Source: Flavobacterium ovatum (GTDB lineage Bacteria; Bacteroidota; Bacteroidia; Flavobacteriales; Flavobacteriaceae). From it: 64,000 nucleotides of DNA. The stretch spans positions 4,185,486 through 4,249,485 of the forward strand of contig NZ_CP160035.1 in the NCBI RefSeq assembly GCF_040703125.1, written 5' to 3'. This document shows positions 7,722 through 15,813 of the stretch, in pieces. The notes beneath the pieces are model-generated. The model was given only the letters and a program-made list of their open reading frames with translations. It made no database searches and had not been told where the DNA came from. The translations under genes and the position numbers were made by a program. Numbering within the stretch: the first letter of the stretch is position 1; each line of letters opens with the position of its first letter.

Positions 7722-8537
7722 ATGAGTGCATTACAGACAATTATAGAACAAGCTTGGGAAAACAGAGCTTTGTTACAAGAGAAACCAACAACTGACGCGA
7801 TAAGAGAAGTTATCGAATTATTGGATTCTGGAAAACTACGTGTTGCTGAACCAAAAGGTGAGGGTTGGCAAGTAAACGAATGGGTAAAGAAAGCAGTAGT
7901 TATGTATTTCCCTATTCAAAAAATGGAAACTTGGGAAGCGGGAATTTTTGAATACCATGACAAAATGGAATTGAAGAAAGACTATGCTGCCAAAGGTGTT
8001 CGTGTGGTTCCTGGAGCTTCTGCTCGTTACGGTTCTTATATTTCTAGTGGTGTAATCATGATGCCTAGTTACGTAAACATTGGTGCTTATGTAGACGCTG
8101 GAACAATGGTAGATACTTGGGCAACTGTTGGTAGTTGTGCTCAAATTGGTAAAGATGTTCACTTGAGTGGTGGTGTTGGAATTGGTGGTGTTTTGGAACC
8201 ACTACAAGCGGCTCCAGTTATTATTGAAGACGGTGCTTTTATTGGTTCTCGTTGTATTGTTGTAGAAGGTGTTCACGTAGGTAAAGAAGCAGTTCTTGGT
8301 GCTAATGTATGTTTGACTGCCTCAACTAAAATTATTGATGTTACAGGAGAAACTCCAATTGAAATGAAAGGTTACGTTCCTGCTCGTTCAGTTGTTATTC
8401 CTGGAAGTTATACTAAAAAATTCGCAGCTGGTGAATTCCAAGTGCCTTGTGCATTGATCATTGGGACTCGTAAACCATCTACTGACTTGAAAACGTCATT
8501 GAACAATGCGTTAAGAGAATATGACGTAGCGGTATAA
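7722..8537 (+). CDS. dapD: 2,3,4,5-tetrahydropyridine-2,6-dicarboxylate N-succinyltransferase
   Basis: Transfers a succinyl group from succinyl-CoA to tetrahydrodipicolinate in the succinylase branch of lysine and meso-diaminopimelate synthesis, in the cytoplasm. At 271 residues it has the normal size. An alpha-helical N-terminal domain (residues 1-100) is followed by a left-handed beta-helix of hexapeptide repeats (about 105-230, e.g. IGAYVDAGTMVDTWATVGS and IEDGAFIGSRCIVVEGVHVG) and a short C-terminal domain with ALIIGTRKPSTDLKTSLN. It is a single gene with its own promoter and terminator. The DAP product feeds peptidoglycan, as expected for a Gram-negative organism. Confidence 0.97.
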   Translation: MSALQTIIEQAWENRALLQEKPTTDAIREVIELLDSGKLRVAEPKGEGWQVNEWVKKAVVMYFPIQKMETWEAGIFEYHDKMELKKDYAAKGVRVVPGASARYGSYISSGVIMMPSYVNIGAYVDAGTMVDTWATVGSCAQIGKDVHLSGGVGIGGVLEPLQAAPVIIEDGAFIGSRCIVVEGVHVGKEAVLGANVCLTASTKIIDVTGETPIEMKGYVPARSVVIPGSYTKKFAAGEFQVPCALIIGTRKPSTDLKTSLNNALREYDVAV

Positions 8538-8555
8538 TCCCTTACTATAAAATTC

Positions 8556-8597
8556 AAAAGTCCCCAATTCGAAATTATTTTTGAATTGGGGACTTTT
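8556..8597. terminator. Bidirectional terminator between dapD and the InaA-like kinase gene
   Basis: AAAAGTCCCCAATTC (8556-8570) pairs perfectly with GAATTGGGGACTTTT (8583-8597) around a 12-base loop, with a T run on the right and A residues on the left. It lies between convergent genes. Confidence 0.85.
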
Positions 8598-8598
8598 T

Positions 8599-9360
8599 TT
8601 ATTTCATCAATCCTGCTTTTCTTTTTAGGTATTTTTTTCTGGTAATTTTACCTTTGAAAGCTTTTGTTTTATCGAGTAAAATTTGATGCAATTGCGCTTC
8701 TGGATGTCCGCTTAATTTGGAGTAAGCTTTTGCGATTACTTTTACCATTGTTTTAGATAACCACATTTTCTTGAAATTGTCCATCCTTTTTTCGATAGAC
8801 ATCCTTTCAAATTTCATTCGATTTAAATCTATTAGATAAAAATCATAATCACCTTCACCTTTTTTCACAATCAACGTATTTCCAGGAGAATGGTCTAGAA
8901 AATTAACTTTGGATTCGTGCATTTTATAAGTAAAAGCAGCAAACTGTTCCAGTATATTATTACGCTCAGGAAACAACGGATTATGGATTAATTCTCGAAT
9001 GGTGAAATCATAATCAATTTGCTGGCAGATATAAAAACTATCCTGAAGCAACCCCAAACTATTGTAATTTTCTATATATGCAACAGGCAAAGGTGTTGGT
9101 ATGTCATGCTCCAATAAATAATTGGCGTAGTCATAAGAACGCTTGGCTTTGGTACTTCTAAAAAAAGAATAAATTATGGATTTAAAAAGTCCTGGTTTTT
9201 GAAAAAACTTGATATTAACTACTTCACCATCTAAATCATTTGATTTAATCGTATTTCGAGAACCTTCAACAATCATATCACCACTGCTGAAAAAATAATC
9301 AACCAACTGAGAGATAAGCATTTCTTTTTCTTTGTAAAGCGGATGAGCGGTGATTTGCAC
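8599..9360 (-). CDS. Lipopolysaccharide kinase InaA/Kdo-kinase-like protein
   Basis: A protein-kinase-fold enzyme of the LPS kinase (InaA/KdkA/WaaP-like) type that probably phosphorylates a lipid A-core sugar at the inner membrane. The catalytic loop is LDHSPGNTLIV (HxD-like aspartate plus the metal-ligand Asn), and the Mg-binding DFG equivalent is LIDLNRM. A longer frame reaches an ATG at 9414. I prefer the GTG at 9360 (protein starts VQITAHPLYKEKE, 253 residues) because related proteins begin with this segment and the extra bases overlap the divergent promoter region of the neighbouring GT9 gene. It opens the glycan region, which fits a role in LPS core decoration. The exact substrate is not readable. 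Confidence 0.78.
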   Translation of the reverse strand: MQITAHPLYKEKEMLISQLVDYFFSSGDMIVEGSRNTIKSNDLDGEVVNIKFFQKPGLFKSIIYSFFRSTKAKRSYDYANYLLEHDIPTPLPVAYIENYNSLGLLQDSFYICQQIDYDFTIRELIHNPLFPERNNILEQFAAFTYKMHESKVNFLDHSPGNTLIVKKGEGDYDFYLIDLNRMKFERMSIEKRMDNFKKMWLSKTMVKVIAKAYSKLSGHPEAQLHQILLDKTKAFKGKITRKKYLKRKAGLMK

Positions 9361-9425
9361 GATATAATATATTATTTTTGGTTTAAAAGTATAAAAAATA
9401 GTACTTTGCAGCAAGAAATAGTTTT

Positions 9426-10487
9426 ATGAAGAAAGTTTTAATCATACAGAATAAACGAATTGGTGATGTTTTAATCAGTTCCGTAATTGCTAATAATTAC
9501 AAAGCAAAGCATCCTGATTCCATCATTCATTTTATGGCTTATGACTTTACACATGGTGTAATATTAAACAACCCAAATATAGACAAAATCATTACCATCA
9601 ATGATAAAGAGCTTAAAAGTTTGGTTGTTTTATTAAAACTTATTCGAAAAGTTAAAAAGGAGCAGTACGACATCATCTTTGATCCTTATTCCAAAACGCA
9701 AAGCAGATTGATTTGCAAATTCTCAGGAGCAAAACAAACCATTGGTCACAAAAGCCGTAAAAAAATAGGGCAACTAGGCTTTTACACCCACCCTGTGACG
9801 ATTTCCAAAGAGAAAACCAAAATATGTGGAAAAGCCATCGAAGACCGCATTCATTTGTTAGAACAAGCTGAAAAATTCTCTCCTATAGACTACGAGCCAA
9901 AAATATTTTTGACCGATGAAGAAAAAAACGAAAATCTCTTAGGGCACTATGCTAATAAAAAAGTAATTATCCTTGGCGTTTTAGGAAGTACTCCACAAAA
10001 GTCAATGCCTTATGAGTATGTTGCAGAAATTGTAGATTTTATTTCTAATAAATATGATGTTTACATTCTGTTCAATTATGCACCACACCAAAAAGCAGAA
10101 GCTGAAAAAATATACAATCTTTGCCAAAATAAAGAAAACATTATTTTAGATATTTATGCTCCTAGCATAAGGGATTTTGTCAAACTAATGAATCAATGTG
10201 CACTTTTAGTTTCGAACGAAGGTGGAACGGTCCATATTGCCAAAGCATTGAACAAGCCGACCTTTACTATTTTTTCACCCTATGTCAACAAAGACCATTG
10301 GGCAAGTTTTGAGGATGGCAAATTTCATTCTTCAGTCCATTTATTAGATTTACTACCCAATGCAATTTCTGATTTATCCTATGAAAAATGCAAAGAGATA
10401 GAGAAAAACCCAACAGAACTATACCTAAAACTAACACCCGAAATGATTATTCCAGAACTAGATAAATTCCTTAAATATAATTTATAG
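9426..10487 (+). CDS. Glycosyltransferase family 9 (heptosyltransferase-like)
   Basis: A 353-residue GT-B enzyme of family 9, cytoplasmic or peripheral to the inner membrane, that adds a heptose or similar sugar to the LPS core from an ADP-activated donor. The N-terminus VLIIQNKRIGDVLISS is the family's first strand and loop, with the GD pair. The C-terminal nucleotide-binding motif is LVSNEGGTVHIAKAL, comparable to TGPMHLA in WaaC/WaaF. A mid-protein segment, KVIILGVLGSTPQKSMP, marks the start of the second Rossmann domain. It is divergent from the LPS kinase gene and shares 6 terminal bases with the convergent GT2 gene (10482-10487). Donor and acceptor are unknown. Confidence 0.88.
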   Translation: MKKVLIIQNKRIGDVLISSVIANNYKAKHPDSIIHFMAYDFTHGVILNNPNIDKIITINDKELKSLVVLLKLIRKVKKEQYDIIFDPYSKTQSRLICKFSGAKQTIGHKSRKKIGQLGFYTHPVTISKEKTKICGKAIEDRIHLLEQAEKFSPIDYEPKIFLTDEEKNENLLGHYANKKVIILGVLGSTPQKSMPYEYVAEIVDFISNKYDVYILFNYAPHQKAEAEKIYNLCQNKENIILDIYAPSIRDFVKLMNQCALLVSNEGGTVHIAKALNKPTFTIFSPYVNKDHWASFEDGKFHSSVHLLDLLPNAISDLSYEKCKEIEKNPTELYLKLTPEMIIPELDKFLKYNL

Positions 10488-11303
10488 TATTTTTTTAATT
10501 CCTGAAGCAGTCCAGATTTTCTTTTGATTTTTAGTCTCTTTTCTAATTTGAGTGTTTTTAAGAACCATTTCAGGTTTCACATAACCACGCGCATGATCCA
10601 GATGAACACAAACGGTTGAATATCTAATTTGTTTTGGTTTTACACCATAATTTACCAGACGTTCTCCAAACTCTCTATCTTCACCGCCGTACTGCATCCT
10701 TTCGTCGAAACCATTGATGGCCAGAAAATCTTTTTTCCATCCCGAAGCATTATGACCGTTCCAGCTTGGTGTAGTTGGCGTTATAGTATTCAATAACCAA
10801 CTAATCAACCCCTTAGACGACAGCTTACTGTTTTTAAAAGATGATTTCATTCCATGGTTTCTTAACCATTTTAAATCAAAACATTTTCCGGAATAAATAG
10901 TTAGCTGATCTATTTTTTGGGATATATCCATAGGTAATTTAAAGTACCCCCCAGAAATAAAGTAACCTTCTTCCCTACTTTTAATATGCTGTTCTACAAA
11001 ATCTTCTCTTGGAATACAATCTCCATCTGTCATCAAAATATAATCTGTTGCTACAGCCAATATGGCTTTATTTAAAATTATAGTTTTTTGAAAACCCATG
11101 TCTTCATGCCACACATGAACAATAGGAAAAAAAACCTCCTTTTTCATTTCTTCTATCAAATCAAAAGTCTCTTGATTGGATCCATCATCTGCAATTATGA
11201 TTTCAAAATTGCGATAGGTCTGTGTGTTATACCCCCAAAGTACTTTTTTAAGCCATTCGGGAGAATTATAGGTGCTAATTATTATGGATATATCTTTTCT
11301 CAT
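10482..11303 (-). CDS. Glycosyltransferase family 2 (chondroitin-synthase-like, with galactosyltransferase-type C-terminus)
   Basis: A 273-residue GT-A glycosyltransferase. The N-terminus ISIIISTYNSPEWLKKVL is the canonical GT2 start. IIIADDGSNQETFDLIEE binds the nucleotide, and the metal-binding DxD appears as LMTDGDCIPRED. A later block, WNGHNASGWKKDFLAINGFDE followed by GGEDREFGERL, is the Glyco_transf_7C-type acceptor domain. It is clearly paralogous to the protein at 21550-22344. The start codon lies only seven bases after a perfect -7 element (11311-11318), so the mRNA may be leaderless or nearly so. The gene is convergent with the GT9 gene. The sugar added is unknown. Confidence 0.88.
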   Translation of the reverse strand: MRKDISIIISTYNSPEWLKKVLWGYNTQTYRNFEIIIADDGSNQETFDLIEEMKKEVFFPIVHVWHEDMGFQKTIILNKAILAVATDYILMTDGDCIPREDFVEQHIKSREEGYFISGGYFKLPMDISQKIDQLTIYSGKCFDLKWLRNHGMKSSFKNSKLSSKGLISWLLNTITPTTPSWNGHNASGWKKDFLAINGFDERMQYGGEDREFGERLVNYGVKPKQIRYSTVCVHLDHARGYVKPEMVLKNTQIRKETKNQKKIWTASGIKKIL

Positions 11304-11310
11304 TGCATTA

Positions 11311-11318
11311 CAAATATA
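11311..11318 (-). promoter_or_regulatory. -7 element directly before a GT2 start
   Basis: TATATTTG on the minus strand ends only 7 bp before the ATG at 11303. Transcription would start at or next to the initiation codon. Confidence 0.5.
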
Positions 11319-11356
11319 ATTTTTTTTTTTAAATTTGAAATCTATATATCCTTTTC

Positions 11357-12094
11357 ATGAAAACGCTTACCGTAATAATCCCCACCTACAACGAAGAAAG
11401 TTATATTACTGATTGCCTGCAATCCATTAATTTTGCAAATCAGATAATTATAATTGATTCTTTTAGTACTGACAACACAGTCGTTAACGCTAAAAAATTT
11501 GATTGTGAAATTATTCAACGAAAATTTGATAATTTTTCTTCCCAAAAAAATGAAGCTATAAAAAAAGCTACAGGTGACTGGATTCTATTTCTGGATGCAG
11601 ATGAACGTGTGACCCAAAAATTAAAATTGGAAATAATTAGCACAATTAACCAACCAAAATACGATGCTTATAAGATTCGTTTTCCTCATTTTTACATGAA
11701 TCGATTTTTATACCATACCGAAAACAAAGTTTTACGATTAGCCAAAAACGAAACACTCTTTTTTGAAGGATTAGTTCATGAAAAATTAATCCATAAGGGA
11801 AAGGTTGGTATATTAAAAAACCACATGCTTCATTACACTTATAAAGGCTTATTTCAATACATCCAAAAAAAGGACTCCTACGCTTGGTTTCAAGCAAAAA
11901 TGGCTAGAGAAAAAAACAAAAAAGCAACTTATTTTCATTTAATTTTCAAACCCGCTTACCGATTTTTTCATACTTATATTATCCGAAGAGGATTTCTGGA
12001 TGGTATCCCAGGACTTGCAGTTGCCAGCATTGATTCCTACGGTGTTTTTTCGAGATATGTAAAAATGATTTTATTAGAAAAAGACTTGAAATAA
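11357..12094 (+). CDS. Glycosyltransferase family 2 (WaaE/KdtX-like)
   Basis: A 245-residue GT-A enzyme of the type that adds glucose to LPS inner-core sugars (WaaE/KdtX group). LTVIIPTYNEESYITDCL begins the fold. IIIDSFSTDNTV is the nucleotide-binding loop, ending with the DSxSxD pattern typical of this subgroup. WILFLDADERV carries the DxD metal site. Basic and aromatic residues in the C-terminal half suggest membrane association. It is paralogous to the 13118-13876 protein, sharing DSFSTD-TV, F(D)xF(S/T)xQKN and a FLDG/ILDG C-terminal block. It is divergent from the 10482-11303 gene with only 53 bp between them. The acceptor is unknown. Confidence 0.88.
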   Translation: MKTLTVIIPTYNEESYITDCLQSINFANQIIIIDSFSTDNTVVNAKKFDCEIIQRKFDNFSSQKNEAIKKATGDWILFLDADERVTQKLKLEIISTINQPKYDAYKIRFPHFYMNRFLYHTENKVLRLAKNETLFFEGLVHEKLIHKGKVGILKNHMLHYTYKGLFQYIQKKDSYAWFQAKMAREKNKKATYFHLIFKPAYRFFHTYIIRRGFLDGIPGLAVASIDSYGVFSRYVKMILLEKDLK

Positions 12095-12325
12095 TTAAAA
12101 GATTTTTGATTTTTGATTTCTGATTTCCTGGAGATAAAACAGGAATTGGCTCCAACATGGTATGCAGTATTAAAATTATAAAGAGAACCTCAATAAATTA
12201 ATAATTGTCGCAAACTCACAAGGGTTTAGCCAAAATTTAAGCCTTTGAGCCTTCTTAGAAATATAATTTGAAACCTTCTCTCTTAACTGTAGAACCTCTG
12301 ACTACATTAATTTCCTGGTCTTTTT
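12095..12325. repeat. Intergenic gap with decayed repeat tract
   Basis: This 231-bp gap between convergent genes begins with an imperfect iterated tract (GATTTTTGATTTTTGATTTC at 12103-12122 and on). Similar GATTTTTGATT units occur at about 50207 and, inverted, inside prmC. I see no gene or terminator hairpin in the remainder. Confidence 0.45.
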
Positions 12326-13036
12326 CTAAAACAATTTTAATTTACCAAAGCGTAATTTTAATTTAAATCGCAGTAGGTTATCTTCACCTCTAATATCAAT
12401 ACGGGTAATTTCGTAACTATTTTTAAACGGAAAACGATTAATCTTATTCCCTATTCGCAATCCCATTTTTACTTTGTTCTCTTTTAACAACGTCTGAAAA
12501 TGAGTCTTCCTTGGTTTTTTTTTGGGGAAATTCCCGTAAGGGTAAGCTATTGCGGGATAAACCTTCAAGTTGTTTTCACGAATGCTTTTATAACATTTAT
12601 CAAAATCTAAATTAATTTCCTCATCTGATAAAGTCGCATATTTTCGGTGAGAATAAGAATGTAAACCTAATTCTATTAATGAGTCTAAACTTTGAAGCAT
12701 TTCAAAGGTCATAATAGATTCGCTCCCCTTATTCCATTCATCGGTTTGACCTACATATTGAAAAGGAATAAAAAAGGTAGCTTTGAGGTTGTATTTTTTC
12801 AAGAGAGGAACGGCATATTCCAATTGATTCACGGTTACATCATCAAAAGTAATCACAATACTCTTGGAAGGAATCTCTTTTAAACTTTCAAGTTCTGACA
12901 AGTTAAAGGAGGTAAAACCTTCCTTCGCTAAATAACGAAATTGATCTTCTAATTTTGATTCAGAAATAGTCAGTCCTATGGATAAATCATCACTTTTACT
13001 GATATTGTGGTACATTAAAATCGGTAATCTAGCCAT
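12326..13036 (-). CDS. Polysaccharide deacetylase (NodB homology) family protein
   Basis: A 236-residue carbohydrate esterase family 4-type protein that would remove N- or O-acetyl groups from a glycan. The opening MARLPILMYHNIS contains the YHxI start often seen in this family. SIVITFDDVTVN holds motif 1, although the usual TFDDG glycine is Val. GLHSYSHRKYATLS gives the metal-binding HSxxH, and IAYPYGNF is the motif 3 (RxPYG-like) equivalent. A TTG two codons upstream is possible, but the ATG at 13036 is the better start. No signal peptide is seen, so it may act on a lipid-linked or cytoplasmic intermediate, as in LPS core or O-antigen deacetylation. That is inference. Confidence 0.85.
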   Translation of the reverse strand: MARLPILMYHNISKSDDLSIGLTISESKLEDQFRYLAKEGFTSFNLSELESLKEIPSKSIVITFDDVTVNQLEYAVPLLKKYNLKATFFIPFQYVGQTDEWNKGSESIMTFEMLQSLDSLIELGLHSYSHRKYATLSDEEINLDFDKCYKSIRENNLKVYPAIAYPYGNFPKKKPRKTHFQTLLKENKVKMGLRIGNKINRFPFKNSYEITRIDIRGEDNLLRFKLKLRFGKLKLF

Positions 13037-13074
13037 AGTCAAATATTAAATAAAAAACATCAGCGTAAAATTAT

Positions 13075-13082
13075 TACATTTG
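13075..13082 (+). promoter_or_regulatory. -7 element for the GT2 gene with TTG start
   Basis: TACATTTG matches TAnnTTTG and lies 35 bp before the TTG start at 13118. Confidence 0.45.
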
Positions 13083-13117
13083 TCAACGATATTCTAACAA
13101 ATAGAAATTAAAATAAT

Positions 13118-13876
13118 TTGAGACCAAAAATAACTGCTTTAGCGATCACCTTAAATGAAGAAGCATATGTAAAAAGATATGTCGAAAGCTTAGCTTTTGC
13201 TGATGAAATTCTTTTTATTGATTCATTTAGCACTGATGCTACAGTAAGTACTGCAAAAGAACTAGGTGTTAAAGTGATTCAACGTGAATTTGATGATTTC
13301 ACTAACCAGAAAAACTTTGCTATCAAACAAGCCCAAAATGATTGGATTATCTTTTTTGATTTAGATGAAATTATCACTACTGAACTTGAAGAAGAAATCA
13401 TAAAGACCGTTTCTAATCCTATTGAGCATGCTGCTTATAAAGTAAAAAGAAACTTTATTTTCCAAGGAAAAGACATAAAATACGGAGGTTGGCAATCTGA
13501 CAAAGTTATCCGATTATTCAACAAAAAAAACTGTAGCTATATTGGTGATTTAGTTCCCAAAAGTATTGTGGTATCAACTGGATCAGTTGGGCAACTCAAA
13601 AAAATAGTTAATCATCATAGCTATAAGAGTTTTGATAATTATAACCAAAAATTAAATCGACTTAGTCAATTAGAAGCTAAAAGTCTCTATACTAAAAACC
13701 AAAAGCCTAACTTTTATCATTTATTCATTAGACCATTATTTCACTTTCATTGGCAATTCTTCTACCGATTGGGTATATTAGATGGTAAAGAAGGCTTTAT
13801 CCTGGCATACATCCATTCATTTGCTGTATTTAAACGCTATCTACAATTATGGATGATGTATAGAAAATTAGAATAG
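13118..13876 (+). CDS. Glycosyltransferase family 2 (WaaE/KdtX-like), TTG start
   Basis: A 252-residue GT-A glycosyltransferase and paralogue of the 11357-12094 protein. ITALAITLNEEAYVKRYVE begins the fold, ILFIDSFSTDATV is the donor-binding loop and WIIFFDLDEII supplies the metal site (DLDE rather than DADE). The start is TTG at 13118 (RPKITALAITLNEE): no in-frame ATG lies between the promoter and the conserved first strand, so a downstream start would remove essential fold. It is divergent from the deacetylase gene, and its end is 6 bp from the convergent gene at 13883. The role is presumably LPS core assembly. Confidence 0.86.
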   Translation: MRPKITALAITLNEEAYVKRYVESLAFADEILFIDSFSTDATVSTAKELGVKVIQREFDDFTNQKNFAIKQAQNDWIIFFDLDEIITTELEEEIIKTVSNPIEHAAYKVKRNFIFQGKDIKYGGWQSDKVIRLFNKKNCSYIGDLVPKSIVVSTGSVGQLKKIVNHHSYKSFDNYNQKLNRLSQLEAKSLYTKNQKPNFYHLFIRPLFHFHWQFFYRLGILDGKEGFILAYIHSFAVFKRYLQLWMMYRKLE

Positions 13877-13882
13877 AAAACT

Positions 13883-14749
13883 TTACTTCTTAATTAAATA
13901 CTTAAACCATTGTCCGAAATTTTTTAATCGAATATAGTTTCTGCCTAATTTCATGGTTCTATTCTGTTTGATAAACTTCCGAATTTCTCCAATGTTTTTT
14001 GTTGGAAAATAATTCAATTTCTTCCATCTTTTAGGTTCAATGTAATACAAGTCTGAGAACTCTTTGTAGTTGTTTTCATTAACGTTAATCCATTTCCTCA
14101 TGAATCCTTCGTTCACCTCATTATTATGTCCCCAGTTACTTATTTTTTGTGTTAATTCTTCTTTTGATCTTGATAATGACTCATGCAAAACAATATTATC
14201 TAAATAAATCACCCTCTCATCTGTTCTTCGAGCGCATTTATAATTTGGATAATTGGTAGCAAAAATTGCTTTCATTGGTTTATCTACATACAAAATACCA
14301 TTTTCTGTATATTTATAAATAATAATCCAAAAAGCGGCAATTTGAATTTTATTCTTTTCAGGATTATCTAAATAATGATCGTATTTATGAAGCCTTGTTA
14401 CAAATCTTTTGAAATTAACAAAATACTCATCTGCATCAATTTGTATTAACCAATTACCAATCCCCATTTTAAGAGAAAGTAAATGACGTTCTCGGGTATC
14501 ATTATCAATAGCAGAAAGTGTAGGAATATAAAAATCATCTTCATAAATTTCTATCTTATTATCAACATCTATTTTTTTTAGCCACTCATAAAACACGTCT
14601 TCTATGACAAATTTTTGTCCTGTCCATGTACGTAGCTCATTGTCTATTGCGATAAAAATCCTATCCGAATCCTTATATACTGGAGGGATAGAAAGTTTTA
14701 ACTTTTCGTAATCGTATGACAAGAGAAAACCTACATGAATCTTCTTCAT
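13883..14749 (-). CDS. Putative glycosyltransferase (GT2-like / GT92-like)
   Basis: A 288-residue protein with a glycosyltransferase-like core. WLIQIDADEYFVNFKRF carries a DADE metal site, preceded by a conserved arginine-rich stretch (RERHLLSLKMGIG). The N-terminus lacks the usual GT2 'ISVI(I/V)P(T/A)YN' strand and instead reads KKIHVGFLLSYDYEKLKLS, so it belongs to a divergent subgroup like those annotated as GT2- or GT92-type. LHESLSRSKEELTQKISNWGHN resembles acceptor-side helices in these proteins. It has its own long A+T-rich upstream gap (14750-14915), and its sugar specificity is not predictable. Confidence in glycosyltransferase is good, in the family number less so. Confidence 0.72.
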   Translation of the reverse strand: MKKIHVGFLLSYDYEKLKLSIPPVYKDSDRIFIAIDNELRTWTGQKFVIEDVFYEWLKKIDVDNKIEIYEDDFYIPTLSAIDNDTRERHLLSLKMGIGNWLIQIDADEYFVNFKRFVTRLHKYDHYLDNPEKNKIQIAAFWIIIYKYTENGILYVDKPMKAIFATNYPNYKCARRTDERVIYLDNIVLHESLSRSKEELTQKISNWGHNNEVNEGFMRKWINVNENNYKEFSDLYYIEPKRWKKLNYFPTKNIGEIRKFIKQNRTMKLGRNYIRLKNFGQWFKYLIKK

Positions 14750-14915
14750 TATTTATTTATTTTGAAAAACAGTATTCACGGTAAATTTACTATATTTTTT
14801 CATCAATGCTTATGGATAATTATACTTTTCAAAAAAGATGGTCAAAATCTATGAAATAAATTAAAAAAAAACAATCCACGTACTTTTTACTCTTTTAATC
14901 CTCAACAACTTAAAT

Positions 14916-15728
14916 CTACTTACTTGTAAAAAGTTCTAAAAAATTAATAATTCCTTTGAACCATTTCCAAGGCCTCTTAAATGTTTTAATATATAAAATT
15001 TGTTGAATCCTTTTGGACTTAAAATCATTTACTGTTTTAAACCCGTCCAAAAACAAAGGAAAATACTTATTAAGCACAACTTGCTTTTCTAAATCTAAAA
15101 TTGACTGATACTCTTTGACTGATGACATACCAGTAAAATCATAATTACTAATGGTCATATTCAAATACTTATAAGGTCTATTCTCTACACAAATAGTATA
15201 TATAAAAAACTCCCAATCGGCAACGATTTTTAAATTTTCGTTGTACATAAAATAATCAAAAAACAGTTGCCTTCTAATAAAACTAGCCTGATGATTGATG
15301 CAACTAGAATAAAAAAACGTAAAAGATAATACTTCTGGATAGGTCTTCTTCCTTCTAGAATTTGGTTTTACCTTAAAGTTATCTCCATAATAAATATCGA
15401 ACTCATCAACGAGCAATGGATTGACATTCGCTAAAACAGTGTTTTCATAAAAACTATCACCACTGTTCATAAAAATGACAAAATCTCCTTTTGCAGCTTT
15501 GATACCTTTATTCATGGCGTTATAAACTCCAGTATCAGGCTCGCTTATCCAGTAGTCTATTTTGTCGGCGTACGATGCTATCAATTCTTCACTTCCATCA
15601 GTACTTCCTCCGTCTATGATAATATATTCAAAATCGACCAGAGTTTGATTTACAACAGACTTAATAGTTTGCTCTAATCCCCGTTTGTTATTATAGTTTA
15701 TAGTAATTACCGAAATTTTCTTTGACAT
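14916..15728 (-). CDS. Glycosyltransferase family 2 (WcaA/WcaE-like)
   Basis: A 270-residue GT-A enzyme. ISVITINYNNKRGLEQTIKS is the classic first strand. EYIIIDGGSTDGSEELI is the UDP-sugar binding loop. IFMNSGDSFYEN carries the SGD form of the DxD motif, common in colanic-acid-type transferases. The segment CINHQASFIRRQLF, with the conserved HQ, and the later VADWEFFI complete the catalytic site. It is paralogous to the protein at 17363-18232, with the same order of motifs and similar C-termini. It sits in a minus-strand run with the two GT4 genes and the ABC exporter, suggesting shared assembly of one glycan. Confidence 0.88.
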   Translation of the reverse strand: MSKKISVITINYNNKRGLEQTIKSVVNQTLVDFEYIIIDGGSTDGSEELIASYADKIDYWISEPDTGVYNAMNKGIKAAKGDFVIFMNSGDSFYENTVLANVNPLLVDEFDIYYGDNFKVKPNSRRKKTYPEVLSFTFFYSSCINHQASFIRRQLFFDYFMYNENLKIVADWEFFIYTICVENRPYKYLNMTISNYDFTGMSSVKEYQSILDLEKQVVLNKYFPLFLDGFKTVNDFKSKRIQQILYIKTFKRPWKWFKGIINFLELFTSK

Positions 15729-15813
15729 TGATTTAAAACTTTTTATTTATTTGAATAAACTTTATCGACAAAATGCAAAATAGCACCTATAAATATTGAA
15801 TAAAAAAGACGGT

